The notes under the pieces were generated by a model. The model made no database searches. It had not been told where the DNA came from and saw only the letters and a program-made list of their open reading frames with translations. A DNA stretch of 64,000 nucleotides, taken from contig NZ_FNVS01000010.1 in assembly GCF_900108035.1 (NCBI RefSeq), forward strand, positions 1 through 64,000, given 5' to 3'. This DNA comes from Parabacteroides chinchillae (GTDB lineage: Bacteria; Bacteroidota; Bacteroidia; Bacteroidales; Tannerellaceae). The translations under genes and the position numbers were made by a program. Within the stretch, counting starts at the first letter, position 1; each line of letters begins with the position of its first letter. Shown here piece after piece: positions 26,643 to 35,572 of the stretch.

Positions 26643-27200
26643 TTAAAATGTAAAGTTTAGTTCGGCATCTTTCAGACAAGGTGCATTTTTATCTTTCTCA
26701 GAGAGATTAACACATTCAAGATCTTCAATGCTCCAATCCACATGAATAGCCGGATCATCAAAACGAATCCCCCTTTCATGCGAAGGCATATACTGATTAT
26801 CAACCTTATATGTAAATATGGCTTCATCACTTAAAACATGAAAACCATGGGCAAATCCCTGAGGAATAAAAAACTGACGTTTATTCTCTCCGGACAACTC
26901 AACCGCTACATATTTTCCATATGAAGGAGAACCTGCACGTACATCGACAGCAACGTCCAAAACACTTCCTTTTATCACGCGTACCAACTTTGCTTGAGAA
27001 TAAGGAGCCAACTGATAATGCAACCCTCTTAACACTCCTTTAGTAGAACAAGATTCATTATCCTGTATAAAATTAACCTGCCCGATATGCGACTCAAAAT
27101 CAGATTGTTTGAACGCTTCCATAAAATATCCCCGCGCATCATTAAACACTTTTGGTTCAATAATCCAAACACCGGGTATTTCTGTTTCAATATATGTCAT
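26643..27200 (-). CDS. rfbC: dTDP-4-dehydrorhamnose 3,5-epimerase
   Basis: RfbC/RmlC epimerises C3 and C5 of dTDP-4-keto-6-deoxyglucose on the route to dTDP-L-rhamnose. The start is placed at the ATG at 27200 (MTYIETEIPG, 185 residues), the usual family start. Cupin motifs are clear: GYFMEAFKQSDF, CSTKGVLRGLHYQ with the catalytic histidine, and IPQGFAHGFHVLS. It precedes rfbB and is the first gene of a two-gene operon. Confidence 0.95.
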   Translation of the reverse strand: MTYIETEIPGVWIIEPKVFNDARGYFMEAFKQSDFESHIGQVNFIQDNESCSTKGVLRGLHYQLAPYSQAKLVRVIKGSVLDVAVDVRAGSPSYGKYVAVELSGENKRQFFIPQGFAHGFHVLSDEAIFTYKVDNQYMPSHERGIRFDDPAIHVDWSIEDLECVNLSEKDKNAPCLKDAELNFTF

Positions 27201-27237
27201 ATTTTTGTTTTTATCTAAACGAGATAGCAAAGTAACT

Positions 27238-27269
27238 GCATTTTTCCTACTTCTACAATATTACGTTGA
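27238..27269 (-). promoter_or_regulatory. Promoter of rfbC-rfbB
   Basis: The minus strand shows ATTG (27266-27269), 20 bases, then TTACTTTG (27238-27245), a near match to the -7 consensus, about 38 bases before the rfbC ATG. Confidence 0.4.
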
Positions 27270-27350
27270 AAAGATTACAGTTACCCAATGAAATAGATAG
27301 CCAGACCACGTATAAAGGATTTTCGAGAAAGCAACAAAAAGAATAAAACA

Positions 27351-27382
27351 TTTGGTTATTCCAAATATATTCTATTTCTTTG
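27351..27382 (+). promoter_or_regulatory. Promoter of the tRNA-Cys pair
   Basis: TTTG (27351-27354) is followed after 20 bases by TTTCTTTG (27375-27382), a one-base variant of TAnnTTTG. The first tRNA begins 36 bases downstream. Confidence 0.5.
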
Positions 27383-27417
27383 CACTCGCAAAATGAGGAT
27401 TTTTGCATACATATATC

Positions 27418-27489
27418 GGTTCCTTGGATGAGTGGCTTAGTCAGTGGTCTGCAAAACCATGTACGGCGGTTCGAATCCGCCAGGAACCT
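27418..27489 (+). tRNA. tRNA-Cys (GCA), copy 1
   Basis: A full cloverleaf can be drawn: acceptor GGTTCCT/AGGAACC, anticodon stem GTGGT/ACCAT with loop CTGCAAA (anticodon GCA), and T stem GGCGG/CCGCC with loop TTCGAAT. It is 72 bases with no encoded CCA, and is followed 31 bases later by a second copy. Confidence 0.95.
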
Positions 27490-27520
27490 CACAAGACTTT
27501 AAAATTTAAACAAAACATCC

Positions 27521-27592
27521 GGTTCCTTGGATGAGTGGCTTAGTCAGCGGTCTGCAAAACCGTTCACGGCGGTTCGAATCCGCCAGGAACCT
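27521..27592 (+). tRNA. tRNA-Cys (GCA), copy 2
   Basis: Same cloverleaf as the first copy. It differs at the anticodon stem, GCGGT/ACCGT instead of GTGGT/ACCAT, and in the short variable region. The T-to-C and A-to-G changes in the stem are compensatory, so folding is kept. It is 72 bases with no encoded CCA. Confidence 0.95.
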
Positions 27593-27597
27593 CTTCC

Positions 27598-27643
27598 TCA
27601 AAAAAGGATTAGAAAGAAAATTTCTAATCCTTTTTCTTTTTTA
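27598..27643 (+). terminator. Terminator after the tRNA-Cys pair
   Basis: GGATTAGAAA (27606-27615) pairs with TTTCTAATCC (27621-27630) across a 5-base loop, followed by a run of T broken by one C. Confidence 0.85.
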
Positions 27644-27763
27644 ATAAAATTGCCTATCTTGTCGCCGCTATTAAAATGAAAGAGGTACAAATCAAAATAT
27701 ATGATTAAAAACCACATATTCCATTTGTAATTATTTTGAAATATATTTGAAAAAACAACATTA

Positions 27764-27771
27764 TACTTTTG
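27764..27771 (+). promoter_or_regulatory. -7 box of the ECF sigma gene
   Basis: TACTTTTG is a perfect TAnnTTTG, 20 bases before the ATG at 27792. A second perfect box TATATTTG lies at 27742-27749. The ATG of the longer frame at 27747 overlaps that box, which supports the 27792 start. Confidence 0.45.
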
Positions 27772-27791
27772 TCCTCATTAATTGTAGCAAA

Positions 27792-28445
27792 ATGAAAAGA
27801 TCTTCCGATGAAGCAATATGGGAGTTGTGCCTCAAAGGAGATAAAAGAGCTTTCGAAGAATTATATAAGCGATTTTATCCTCTTTTATATAATTATGGCT
27901 GTAAATTTTCTGCAGACAAAGATTTGATACGTGATTGCATACAGAATCTTTTTGTCCGTCTGATTCAAAACCACCGTACATTATCGAAAACAGCATTAGT
28001 TAAAGGTTACTTATTAAAAGCATTCAGAAATCATCTCTATGACATGCTTAAAGCTCAAAGTGAGCAAAAGGAAATGTTCCCTTGTATTGATGAAATACTC
28101 ACATTTGAAAGCGAATCGGTTCTATCAGCCACAGATAAATCTGCTTCACTCAAATACGCGATTATGAAACTCGCTTTCATGGAGCTTCCATTACGTCAAC
28201 AGGAAATACTTTATCTCTTTTATGTTGCAGAAGTTAGTCATGCTGATATATCTTCCGCTTTCGATATCAATTACCAATCCAGTAAAAATCTACTATATCG
28301 CTCCCTCATTAAATTTCGCGAATTATATTTTCTGAAATGGAAAGAGGCGCAGATACATGGAAGTAAAGTAATTTCCATCATCCATACACCTAAAATCAAA
28401 GATATTGTAAACTGGCTAAACCCTGAATTTGCAAAAGAATGTTAA
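27792..28445 (+). CDS. RNA polymerase ECF-type sigma factor
   Basis: The 217-residue protein starts MKRSSDEAIWELC. Region 2 reads FEELYKRFYPLLYNYGCKF...RDCIQNLFVRLI and region 4 reads LPLRQQEILYLFYVAEVSHADISSAF, the layout of Bacteroidota ECF sigma factors paired with FecR anti-sigma proteins. It would transcribe the SusCD genes downstream when the receptor signals through FecR. The N-terminal ATG at 27747 is rejected because it overlaps a promoter box. Confidence 0.9.
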   Translation: MKRSSDEAIWELCLKGDKRAFEELYKRFYPLLYNYGCKFSADKDLIRDCIQNLFVRLIQNHRTLSKTALVKGYLLKAFRNHLYDMLKAQSEQKEMFPCIDEILTFESESVLSATDKSASLKYAIMKLAFMELPLRQQEILYLFYVAEVSHADISSAFDINYQSSKNLLYRSLIKFRELYFLKWKEAQIHGSKVISIIHTPKIKDIVNWLNPEFAKEC

Positions 28446-28506
28446 CCATCCGCTTTTAACGAGTACCTTTTTCAAAACACCTCGTATTAATGAAAAAGAT
28501 TGACGA

Positions 28507-29607
28507 GTGAACAAGAAAAAGAGCACATATAACAATTTATTTATCCATAAATCACAACAGTTTCTGTCACTTATTAAACAGACTGAAAAGATAAATAAAA
28601 AGGAAATAGACAACTCCTGGAAGGAGGTAGAAAAACAACTTTATGCAAAAACCTCTTCCCAGAAAAAAAGTACATTTACACGCACAATCTTTTGGATATC
28701 ATACTCAGCCACAGCAATCGTATGTATCTTTCTTTCTCTGAATATTTACAATAACCACTTCAAAAACAATCATACTTTATCGACCCAACTACTGGATAAC
28801 ATGACAACTATCGAACGCATAGACGATATTTGTCTGATGACTCCTCAAACGCACATAAAGCTAAAAGACAAATCCATACTTCATTATAGTACGGATGGTT
28901 CTTTAACAATTCCCCGGGAACAAATCAAAGACTCAATACATGATGATATTCACCATAGTAAAATACAATTAAACCAAATAATAGTCCCTAAAGGAAAACG
29001 TACGGAAATCATATTTTCCGATGGAACCAAAGCTTATATAAACGCAGGAAGCCGAGTTATATACCCCCGGATATTCGACAAAAACAAACGGGAAATAGTG
29101 ATAGAAGGAGAAGTCTATTTAGAGGTAGCGCCCAATCCCAAATCTCCGTTTATTGTCAAATCATCCAATTTCGACATAAAAGTACTGGGAACAGCTTTTA
29201 ATGTATCTGCCTACAAAGAGGATAAAGCCGGATCTGTCGTACTGGTACATGGTAAAGTGGAAATAGAAACCACCCAGAAAGAAAAAATAGTACTTCAACC
29301 GGATCAATTGGCATATATCACACCAGAAAAAACGACTACACAAAATGTCAATGTACTTAAATATACAAGTTGGAAAGACAATTTACTGTTTCTGGACTCT
29401 GACAAAACAAGCGATGTCTTAAATCAATTATCCCGTTTTTATGGTGTCAACATAAATTATGCTACAGAAGTAGCCGATATTCCTATTTCGGGAAAACTCG
29501 ATTTACGAAAAGACATAGAAGGTGTACTGAAAAACATAGAAGAATCTCTTTCATTAGAATGTAAAGGGAATAAAGAAACTGGTTTTTATTTATTCATCGG
29601 GAAATAA
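28507..29607 (+). CDS. FecR-family anti-sigma protein
   Basis: FecR spans the inner membrane, holding the ECF sigma factor inside and contacting the receptor STN domain outside. This 366-residue protein has a cytoplasmic N-terminus, one transmembrane helix at about residues 60-80, a FecR domain starting QIIVPKGKRTEIIFSDGTKAYINAGS, and a C-terminal DUF4974-like domain (DVLNQLSRFYGVNINY). It starts with GTG at 28507. That GTG overlaps the TGA stop of a six-codon ORF (28490-28510, MKKIDE), suggesting translational coupling. Confidence 0.9.
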   Translation: MNKKKSTYNNLFIHKSQQFLSLIKQTEKINKKEIDNSWKEVEKQLYAKTSSQKKSTFTRTIFWISYSATAIVCIFLSLNIYNNHFKNNHTLSTQLLDNMTTIERIDDICLMTPQTHIKLKDKSILHYSTDGSLTIPREQIKDSIHDDIHHSKIQLNQIIVPKGKRTEIIFSDGTKAYINAGSRVIYPRIFDKNKREIVIEGEVYLEVAPNPKSPFIVKSSNFDIKVLGTAFNVSAYKEDKAGSVVLVHGKVEIETTQKEKIVLQPDQLAYITPEKTTTQNVNVLKYTSWKDNLLFLDSDKTSDVLNQLSRFYGVNINYATEVADIPISGKLDLRKDIEGVLKNIEESLSLECKGNKETGFYLFIGK

Positions 29608-29664
29608 CATATTAATTACTAAAAACAAATGCCTATTGAAGAAAAAAGAAAAACAAAAAAAGAC

Positions 29665-29689
29665 CGGATAATATTGGTCGTATTATCCG
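29665..29689 (+). other. Hairpin between fecR and susC
   Basis: CGGATAATA (29665-29673) pairs exactly with TATTATCCG (29681-29689) around a 7-base loop. No T-run follows. It could attenuate read-through or mark a processing site ahead of the SusC gene. Confidence 0.45.
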
Positions 29690-29741
29690 ATCCTATGAAT
29701 TCCCTAAAAAGTTACACATAAAAGAATTAGAAAACAAAGGT

Positions 29742-32700
29742 ATGAAAAAAAGAAAACAGGTTAGTCTAAAAAAGACTAATTATCTAAAATGTATCTGTTT
29801 ATGTACGACGGTGGCATCGTTTTCTATATTGCCGCTACACGGATACTCTGTATCACAGGAGAAATTTGAGTTAACAGAGAACCTGCAAAACATGTCTCTG
29901 AAAGATGTTTTTTCTTATATTGAACAAGAAAGCGGATATGTAGTTCTCTACCACAGCGACAAAATCAACATGAACCAAAAAGTTCATGTTGATCTGGAAA
30001 ACAAACCTGTAGAAAAAATAGTGGAAGAAGCACTCAAAAACACAGGTATTACCTATATTATTAATAACAGACAAATTGTTCTCCGTAAAGAAAAAGAGAC
30101 TCAGTTTTCTTTAAAAAGCACTCCCACAACTTCACCTCAGCAGAAAAATATCATTATCAAAGGAAATATAAAAGATATTGCAGGAGATCCGCTTATCGGA
30201 GTCAATATTCTGGTGAAAGGAACGAGTATAGGAGCTATCAGTGACATCGACGGAAATTTCGAACTTGAAGTTCCTCAAGGTTGTACTATTATAGCTTCAT
30301 ATATTGGATATATAAACCAGGAAATCAAAGTCAACAACCAGAAAACTATCCAAATCATTATGCAAGATGATTTGAAAAAATTAGAGGAAGTTGTTGTTGT
30401 CGGTTATGGAGTTCAACAAAAACGTGATGTTACAGGCTCTATTGCAGCCATCAAAGGAGATGACCTTAAAAATTTACCCGTAGCACAATTGACAAATGCA
30501 TTGCAAGGATTGGCATCAGGTATAGATATTGTATCTGACGGTGGCTCTCCCGGTGCGGAACCGACCATACGCGTACGCGGAACAGGAAGTATGAATGCCT
30601 CTAATCCTCTTGTAGTAGTAGACGGAGTTCCTTCGGGTAAAATATCGGATATAAATCCGAATGACATCGAAACAATAGAAGTCTTGAAAGATGCCTCTTC
30701 CTCTGCAATCTACGGAACGCGTGCAGCAAACGGTGTAGTTATCATCACAACAAAGAGGGGAAACAAAGAAACAAAAACAAACGTAGAAATCAATGCTTTT
30801 GCAGGTATAGCCAATGTTAGCAAAACATTAGACCTGTTGACTGCTCCTGATTTGGTGATGTTAAAAAAAGAACGCTATGCCAACGATAACATTCCAGTAA
30901 ATACATTTTGGGAAAATCCTTACTACGGAGTTCAACGCACAAATTGGCAAGATGAGTTATTTGACCAGGGAAGTGTTTATAATGCGGATGTACGTTTAAC
31001 CGGAGGCAATCAAAAATCAAACTTCATGTCCAGTATCGGATACTACAAAGAAAAAGGTATTATCACGAACTCAGATTTTGAACGTATATCTTTCCGCTTG
31101 AACTCAGACCACCAGATTACAGACCGGTTTAAAGTAGGACAAAGTGTGCAATATACCTACCGTAAATGGTATAATCCCAGTACGGCTTCTGTCTATAATG
31201 GAGTAGTATGGCAAGCTCTCCGGTTCAACCCGGCAATTCCATGCCGTATTGACGACGAACACTGGGGATCTGCTGTAGAGAATAATGAATTAGGAGATAT
31301 AAACAATCCCGTATATGAGATATCTACAGAAAGGCATGAAAAAACCAACCACGGTTTACTGGCAGCCTTAACTCTGGATTTCAAAATCATAGATGATCTT
31401 GTTTTAAAAGGAAATGCAGCTTTCGATGGTACCATATATAATTACAAAGATTTTTTTCCACAAGTCACCGAACAGATGCGTAAAAGAAATGATGCCGAAT
31501 TGCAGCAAGGATATCAAAACAGGTATTCATTTCTGGGCGAAGTATATCTTTCTTACCAAAAGAAGATACAAGAAAAACATAATATGAATATTATGGCCGG
31601 TTTCTCTGCCCAAAAAAACAAAGGTGATTTTTTTAACGCAACAAAGAAAAGTTTTGCAGACGAAAGCGATGATCAACTGGTTATGGATAACGGTTCCGTA
31701 ATGGGAGCCATAAACGGAAATTATTATCCGGAGTCCTCCCTGGCCTCTTTCTTCGGACGCGGTTTTTATTCATTCAACAACAGATATTTATTGACATTGA
31801 CATTCCGCGCCGACGGATCATCCAAATTTGCGCCGGGACAGCAATGGGGTTACTTCCCTGCATTTTCATTGGGTTGGAGACTTTCTGAAGAATCTTTCCT
31901 GAAAGATGTCAACTTTATTGATAACCTGAAATTAATCGGGGGTTGGGGACTACTGGGAAATCAAGACGTAGCAGACTTGCAGTATCTTACCATCATGAAA
32001 AAAAACATTGACTACGGCAACAAATACACCTTCGGTGCAGAACAAGTAGGCGGTGCCAAAATCAACAGCTTATCCAATCCTTTAATAACCTGGGAAAAGA
32101 CAGGTATGACAAATATAGGAATAGACGGAACCTTTTTCGATCAGAAATTAACGGCTTCCGTGACATGGTTTGATAAGAAAACAGTAGATATGCTGGTCCC
32201 GACCGTAGCTATCGGGACACTGGGACGCGCCACCATACCTGACAGTAACATCGGAGAAATGAGAAACAGGGGCTGGGAAATTGAAGCAGGTTTTAGACAA
32301 GAGCTTTCTAATGGTTTTATGTACGACTTAAGTATGAATCTTTCTTTTGTAAAAAACAAGATTTTAAAGTTATACGGCAACAACAACTATATCGGTTCCG
32401 TTTCTTACGGACGCCAGGCTCAGGAAATATCACGCAGCTATGAAGGTAAACCCATCGCATCTTTTTATGGTTGGAAAACAGATGGTCTTTATCAAAACAT
32501 GCAAGAGATACAAAACGACCCAAACATACAGAACGATCCTCAGAAAGGTAATATCACTCCGGGTGATGTCCGGTTTGTTGATATCAACAACGATGGTGTC
32601 ATTGATGAAAAAGACCGTACATATCTGGGAGATCCGAATCCGAATACAATCCTAGGATTCCAGGCCAAGTTCGGATATAAAGGATTTGATTTATCATTAA

Positions 32701-33137
32701 ACTTCATAGGCAGCTTCGGAGCCGAACTGTATAATGCAGACCGGATGCAAGGTCTGGATCCGAGTTATTCTTACAATATGTATGCAGAAGCATTGGGCAG
32801 ATGGCACGGAGAAGGAACCAGCAATTCCATTCCTAAGATGTCAACACAACGGACTAACCTGAATCATCGTACTTCAGATTTGTTCATTGAAAAAGGAGAT
32901 TATCTGAAACTAAAAACAGCCACATTAGGATACAATATTCCTAAACGGTTGACCCAACATCTCAGAATCAACGCCCTTCGTTTATACGTAACGGCAGAAA
33001 ACCTGTTCACAATCACTCCATACACAGGTTATTCTCCCGAAATCGGCTACACGGATGGCAACAAGCAAAGAGGTGTTGACTATGCTCAATACCCTGCCAG
33101 CCGAAAATTCATCCTGGGATTGAAAGTTAATTTCTAA
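29742..33137 (+). CDS. SusC/RagA-type TonB-dependent transporter with STN signalling domain
   Basis: The 1131-residue outer-membrane protein imports a substrate captured with its SusD partner. After a signal peptide comes an STN domain (LQNMSLKDVFSYIEQESGY...), which signals ligand to FecR. A carboxypeptidase-like regulatory domain (GDPLIGVNILVKGTSIGAIS) follows, then a TonB box region (EEVVVVGYGVQQKRDVTGS), the plug (VVVDGVPSGKISDINPNDIE) and a 22-strand-type barrel ending in a terminal phenylalanine. The susD-like gene follows after 18 bases. The substrate is unknown; a glycerophosphodiester or phospholipid-head-group compound is inferred from the GDPD downstream. Confidence 0.94.
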   Translation: MKKRKQVSLKKTNYLKCICLCTTVASFSILPLHGYSVSQEKFELTENLQNMSLKDVFSYIEQESGYVVLYHSDKINMNQKVHVDLENKPVEKIVEEALKNTGITYIINNRQIVLRKEKETQFSLKSTPTTSPQQKNIIIKGNIKDIAGDPLIGVNILVKGTSIGAISDIDGNFELEVPQGCTIIASYIGYINQEIKVNNQKTIQIIMQDDLKKLEEVVVVGYGVQQKRDVTGSIAAIKGDDLKNLPVAQLTNALQGLASGIDIVSDGGSPGAEPTIRVRGTGSMNASNPLVVVDGVPSGKISDINPNDIETIEVLKDASSSAIYGTRAANGVVIITTKRGNKETKTNVEINAFAGIANVSKTLDLLTAPDLVMLKKERYANDNIPVNTFWENPYYGVQRTNWQDELFDQGSVYNADVRLTGGNQKSNFMSSIGYYKEKGIITNSDFERISFRLNSDHQITDRFKVGQSVQYTYRKWYNPSTASVYNGVVWQALRFNPAIPCRIDDEHWGSAVENNELGDINNPVYEISTERHEKTNHGLLAALTLDFKIIDDLVLKGNAAFDGTIYNYKDFFPQVTEQMRKRNDAELQQGYQNRYSFLGEVYLSYQKKIQEKHNMNIMAGFSAQKNKGDFFNATKKSFADESDDQLVMDNGSVMGAINGNYYPESSLASFFGRGFYSFNNRYLLTLTFRADGSSKFAPGQQWGYFPAFSLGWRLSEESFLKDVNFIDNLKLIGGWGLLGNQDVADLQYLTIMKKNIDYGNKYTFGAEQVGGAKINSLSNPLITWEKTGMTNIGIDGTFFDQKLTASVTWFDKKTVDMLVPTVAIGTLGRATIPDSNIGEMRNRGWEIEAGFRQELSNGFMYDLSMNLSFVKNKILKLYGNNNYIGSVSYGRQAQEISRSYEGKPIASFYGWKTDGLYQNMQEIQNDPNIQNDPQKGNITPGDVRFVDINNDGVIDEKDRTYLGDPNPNTILGFQAKFGYKGFDLSLNFIGSFGAELYNADRMQGLDPSYSYNMYAEALGRWHGEGTSNSIPKMSTQRTNLNHRTSDLFIEKGDYLKLKTATLGYNIPKRLTQHLRINALRLYVTAENLFTITPYTGYSPEIGYTDGNKQRGVDYAQYPASRKFILGLKVNF

Positions 33138-33155
33138 TTTAAAACAATTACAGAT

Positions 33156-34628
33156 ATGAAACGAATAAATTTATATATAATAGCATGCCTTCTTACAGGG
33201 TATATGCTAACATCCTGTGAGAATTTCCTGTCTTCCGACCCCAAAGGTATCTATACAGAGGGAAATTACTTCAAAAACGAACAAGCTGTAGTGGATGCAG
33301 TTACCGGATTATATGGTATTTTAATAGTAGAAGACTTTGTTGCGCATGGAGACTATACATGGGATATCTGTTCTGACGATATGTTCCGGGCAGGCGACCA
33401 TGCCGAAGACGAAGCTATAGAAACATTTACATTCGATACGGGAAATGCCCAGCTAAAAGCAGGTTGGAAATGGAAATATGAATTGATCTCGAGAGCCAAC
33501 AATATATTAATTCATGTTCCGTCTATGAATAATATTTCGGAATCCATAAAAAACCGCAGTCTGGGCGAAACATATTTCTTCAGGGCTTTCGCTTATTGGT
33601 GGCTTTATCTTCCGTATGGAGAAATACCTTTAATACTGGAGGATGACGTCAAAACGGCTAATTACAACAAGCCAAAAGCAAATATCGACGAAGTGCTTTC
33701 GCAAATAGAAAAAGACCTGAAAAAAGCAGCCGAATTGTTAGATGAAACGGCTTCTCCCGGAAGGATCAGCAAAGGGACAGCTTATGCTTACCTGACCCAG
33801 TTATACATGCATTGGTCTAGCTATAGCGGCAAAGAGAACCTGCTAAATGAGGCAATCTCTGCCGGAGAAAAGGTAATAAATAATGCCAACTATAAATTAG
33901 CAACAGATTATCAGGCCAATTTCAGGCAAAAATCCACACCTACTACAGAGATGTTATTATACGTAGCCTCTTCATCTACCTGGCGTAACACATCCACTAT
34001 TTATTATTTTTCTCCCCGTGATTTGGGAGGCTGGAATTTTTTCCACCCACTTCCCAACTTATATGAAGCTTTCGGCAACGACCCGCGAAGAATCATGACC
34101 ATGTGGGCTGCCGGAGACAAGATTCAAATAGGCAGTAAATTGCAGGATTATGATGCAAGCAAATCCGAAACAGGGTACCATTTCAATAAATATACTACCT
34201 TTACAAACGACGGTAAGCTCAATTTCGACTTGCTGATCCCTTTAATGCGTACATCCGATATTTACCTATTAGTGGCAGAAGCCAAAATTAGAAAATCGGG
34301 CACAGGGGCCGGCGACACAGAAATAAATACCGTGAGAGCACGTGTCGGCTTGCCTGCTATCAAGAACGCAGGAAAAGACGAATTAATAAAAGAACGGCGT
34401 CTGGAACTGGCGGGAGAAAACCGAAGACATTTTGACCTGGTTCGCTGGGATCGTATCAATTGGATAGATTTAGAGAAACTTTATGCCGATCCGTCGTCAT
34501 CCAACACCACAGATATAGGCCGTAAGAATTTCAAAAGACCTAAGAATTACTTTTTTCCGTTACCACAGGAAGAAATAGATAAAAGCTCCGGTATTTTGAT
34601 TCAAAACAGTAATTACACAAATCTATAA
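33156..34628 (+). CDS. SusD/RagB-type outer-membrane lipoprotein
   Basis: This 490-residue surface lipoprotein forms the lid of the SusC transporter and binds the substrate. The lipobox MLTSC puts the lipidated cysteine at residue 21. SusD family features include the SRANNILIHVPS helix, RFLGETYFFRA-like segment (SLGETYFFRAFAYWWL) and the C-terminal ERRLELAGENRRHFDLVRW motif. Only three bases separate its stop from the GDPD start, so the three genes form one operon. Confidence 0.94.
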   Translation: MKRINLYIIACLLTGYMLTSCENFLSSDPKGIYTEGNYFKNEQAVVDAVTGLYGILIVEDFVAHGDYTWDICSDDMFRAGDHAEDEAIETFTFDTGNAQLKAGWKWKYELISRANNILIHVPSMNNISESIKNRSLGETYFFRAFAYWWLYLPYGEIPLILEDDVKTANYNKPKANIDEVLSQIEKDLKKAAELLDETASPGRISKGTAYAYLTQLYMHWSSYSGKENLLNEAISAGEKVINNANYKLATDYQANFRQKSTPTTEMLLYVASSSTWRNTSTIYYFSPRDLGGWNFFHPLPNLYEAFGNDPRRIMTMWAAGDKIQIGSKLQDYDASKSETGYHFNKYTTFTNDGKLNFDLLIPLMRTSDIYLLVAEAKIRKSGTGAGDTEINTVRARVGLPAIKNAGKDELIKERRLELAGENRRHFDLVRWDRINWIDLEKLYADPSSSNTTDIGRKNFKRPKNYFFPLPQEEIDKSSGILIQNSNYTNL

Positions 34629-34631
34629 ATT

Positions 34632-35444
34632 ATGAAGACTTACTTAATTCTAATCATCGGTTTACTCTCTGTTTTTATTTCAGAAGTAAACGGTTCCAAC
34701 ATTGACCGGAAATACCGGTTGATTGCCCATCGCGGCGGTGTTACAGAAAACGGTCTCTATCCTGAAAACAGTATTAGCGCTCTTGATGAAGCCATAAAAC
34801 GAGGCTATACCGGAGTAGAAATTGATGTAAGACAAAGCAAAGACGGTAAACTATTCCTTTATCACAACCGGACATTCGAACAAGATTACGACTCGAAAGC
34901 AACCGGTTCGGAACTTACCTGGGCTGAAATACAAGCACTTCGTCCACTAAAAAGGAAAACCAATACAATTGTTTCAATGGAAGATTATTGCAATCATTGT
35001 AAAGGCAAAATAGAAGAACTGATGATCGATATAAAAATAGACAATCCCAGTCTCGAATTTTATCAGGAATTAGAACGGATACTCAGTCAGACCGGTTACC
35101 TGAAGTCTTCTTACTTTATTGGCCATGGCAACTATTTCAAAGGGAAAAGTTACATAACAATGCTGATCAGGGAAAAAGACGAATTCTTTAAAGCCAACGG
35201 CGAAAAAACAAAAGATTATTACTTTCTGTTTGCAGGCATTGACGAACTGAATTCGCGAATCATACAATGGTGCAAAAAGAACAACATTAAAATAATGGCT
35301 TGCGTTAATCGTCCATACAGGGTAGCAATGAATAACGACAATCTGCTGGATGCAAAAAAAGACATTGAATGGTTACAAAAATGGGGAGTAGTCGACTACC
35401 AGATTGATACAGACTATGACCTGTTCTTCAGGGAAGACGACTAA
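34632..35444 (+). CDS. Glycerophosphodiester phosphodiesterase, secreted
   Basis: GDPDs hydrolyse glycerophosphodiesters to sn-glycerol 3-phosphate and an alcohol. The 270-residue protein has a cleavable signal peptide (about residues 1-22), so it acts in the periplasm or outside. Active-site motifs are LIAHRGGVTENGLYPENS and GVEIDVRQSKDGKLFLYHN, carrying the HRG histidine, the EID acidic pair and the second histidine. It is the last gene of the SusC-SusD operon. Its product is the substrate of GlpD, encoded at 15-16.7 kb in this window. Confidence 0.9.
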   Translation: MKTYLILIIGLLSVFISEVNGSNIDRKYRLIAHRGGVTENGLYPENSISALDEAIKRGYTGVEIDVRQSKDGKLFLYHNRTFEQDYDSKATGSELTWAEIQALRPLKRKTNTIVSMEDYCNHCKGKIEELMIDIKIDNPSLEFYQELERILSQTGYLKSSYFIGHGNYFKGKSYITMLIREKDEFFKANGEKTKDYYFLFAGIDELNSRIIQWCKKNNIKIMACVNRPYRVAMNNDNLLDAKKDIEWLQKWGVVDYQIDTDYDLFFREDD

Positions 35445-35497
35445 ACACCGTGTTTGAATTTACATGTATCGAAAGATTTCATCGTAATGATTTTTAT

Positions 35498-35546
35498 AAC
35501 TCATAGTTATGATTTTGAAAAGTCATAACTATGAGTTCGTTTTTTT
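35498..35546. terminator. Bidirectional terminator
   Basis: AACTCATAGTTATGA (35498-35512) pairs perfectly with TCATAACTATGAGTT (35523-35537) around a 10-base loop, followed by CG and seven T. It ends the SusCD-GDPD operon and may also serve the convergent DUF5686 gene. Confidence 0.9.
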
Positions 35547-35572
35547 GCAAATCGGGATATACACAATTGACA

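Noticed and set aside
29630-29722. A 30-codon frame (MPIEEKRKTKK...) between fecR and susC
   Set aside because: It runs through a hairpin and shows no domain or conserved feature; more likely untranslated spacer.
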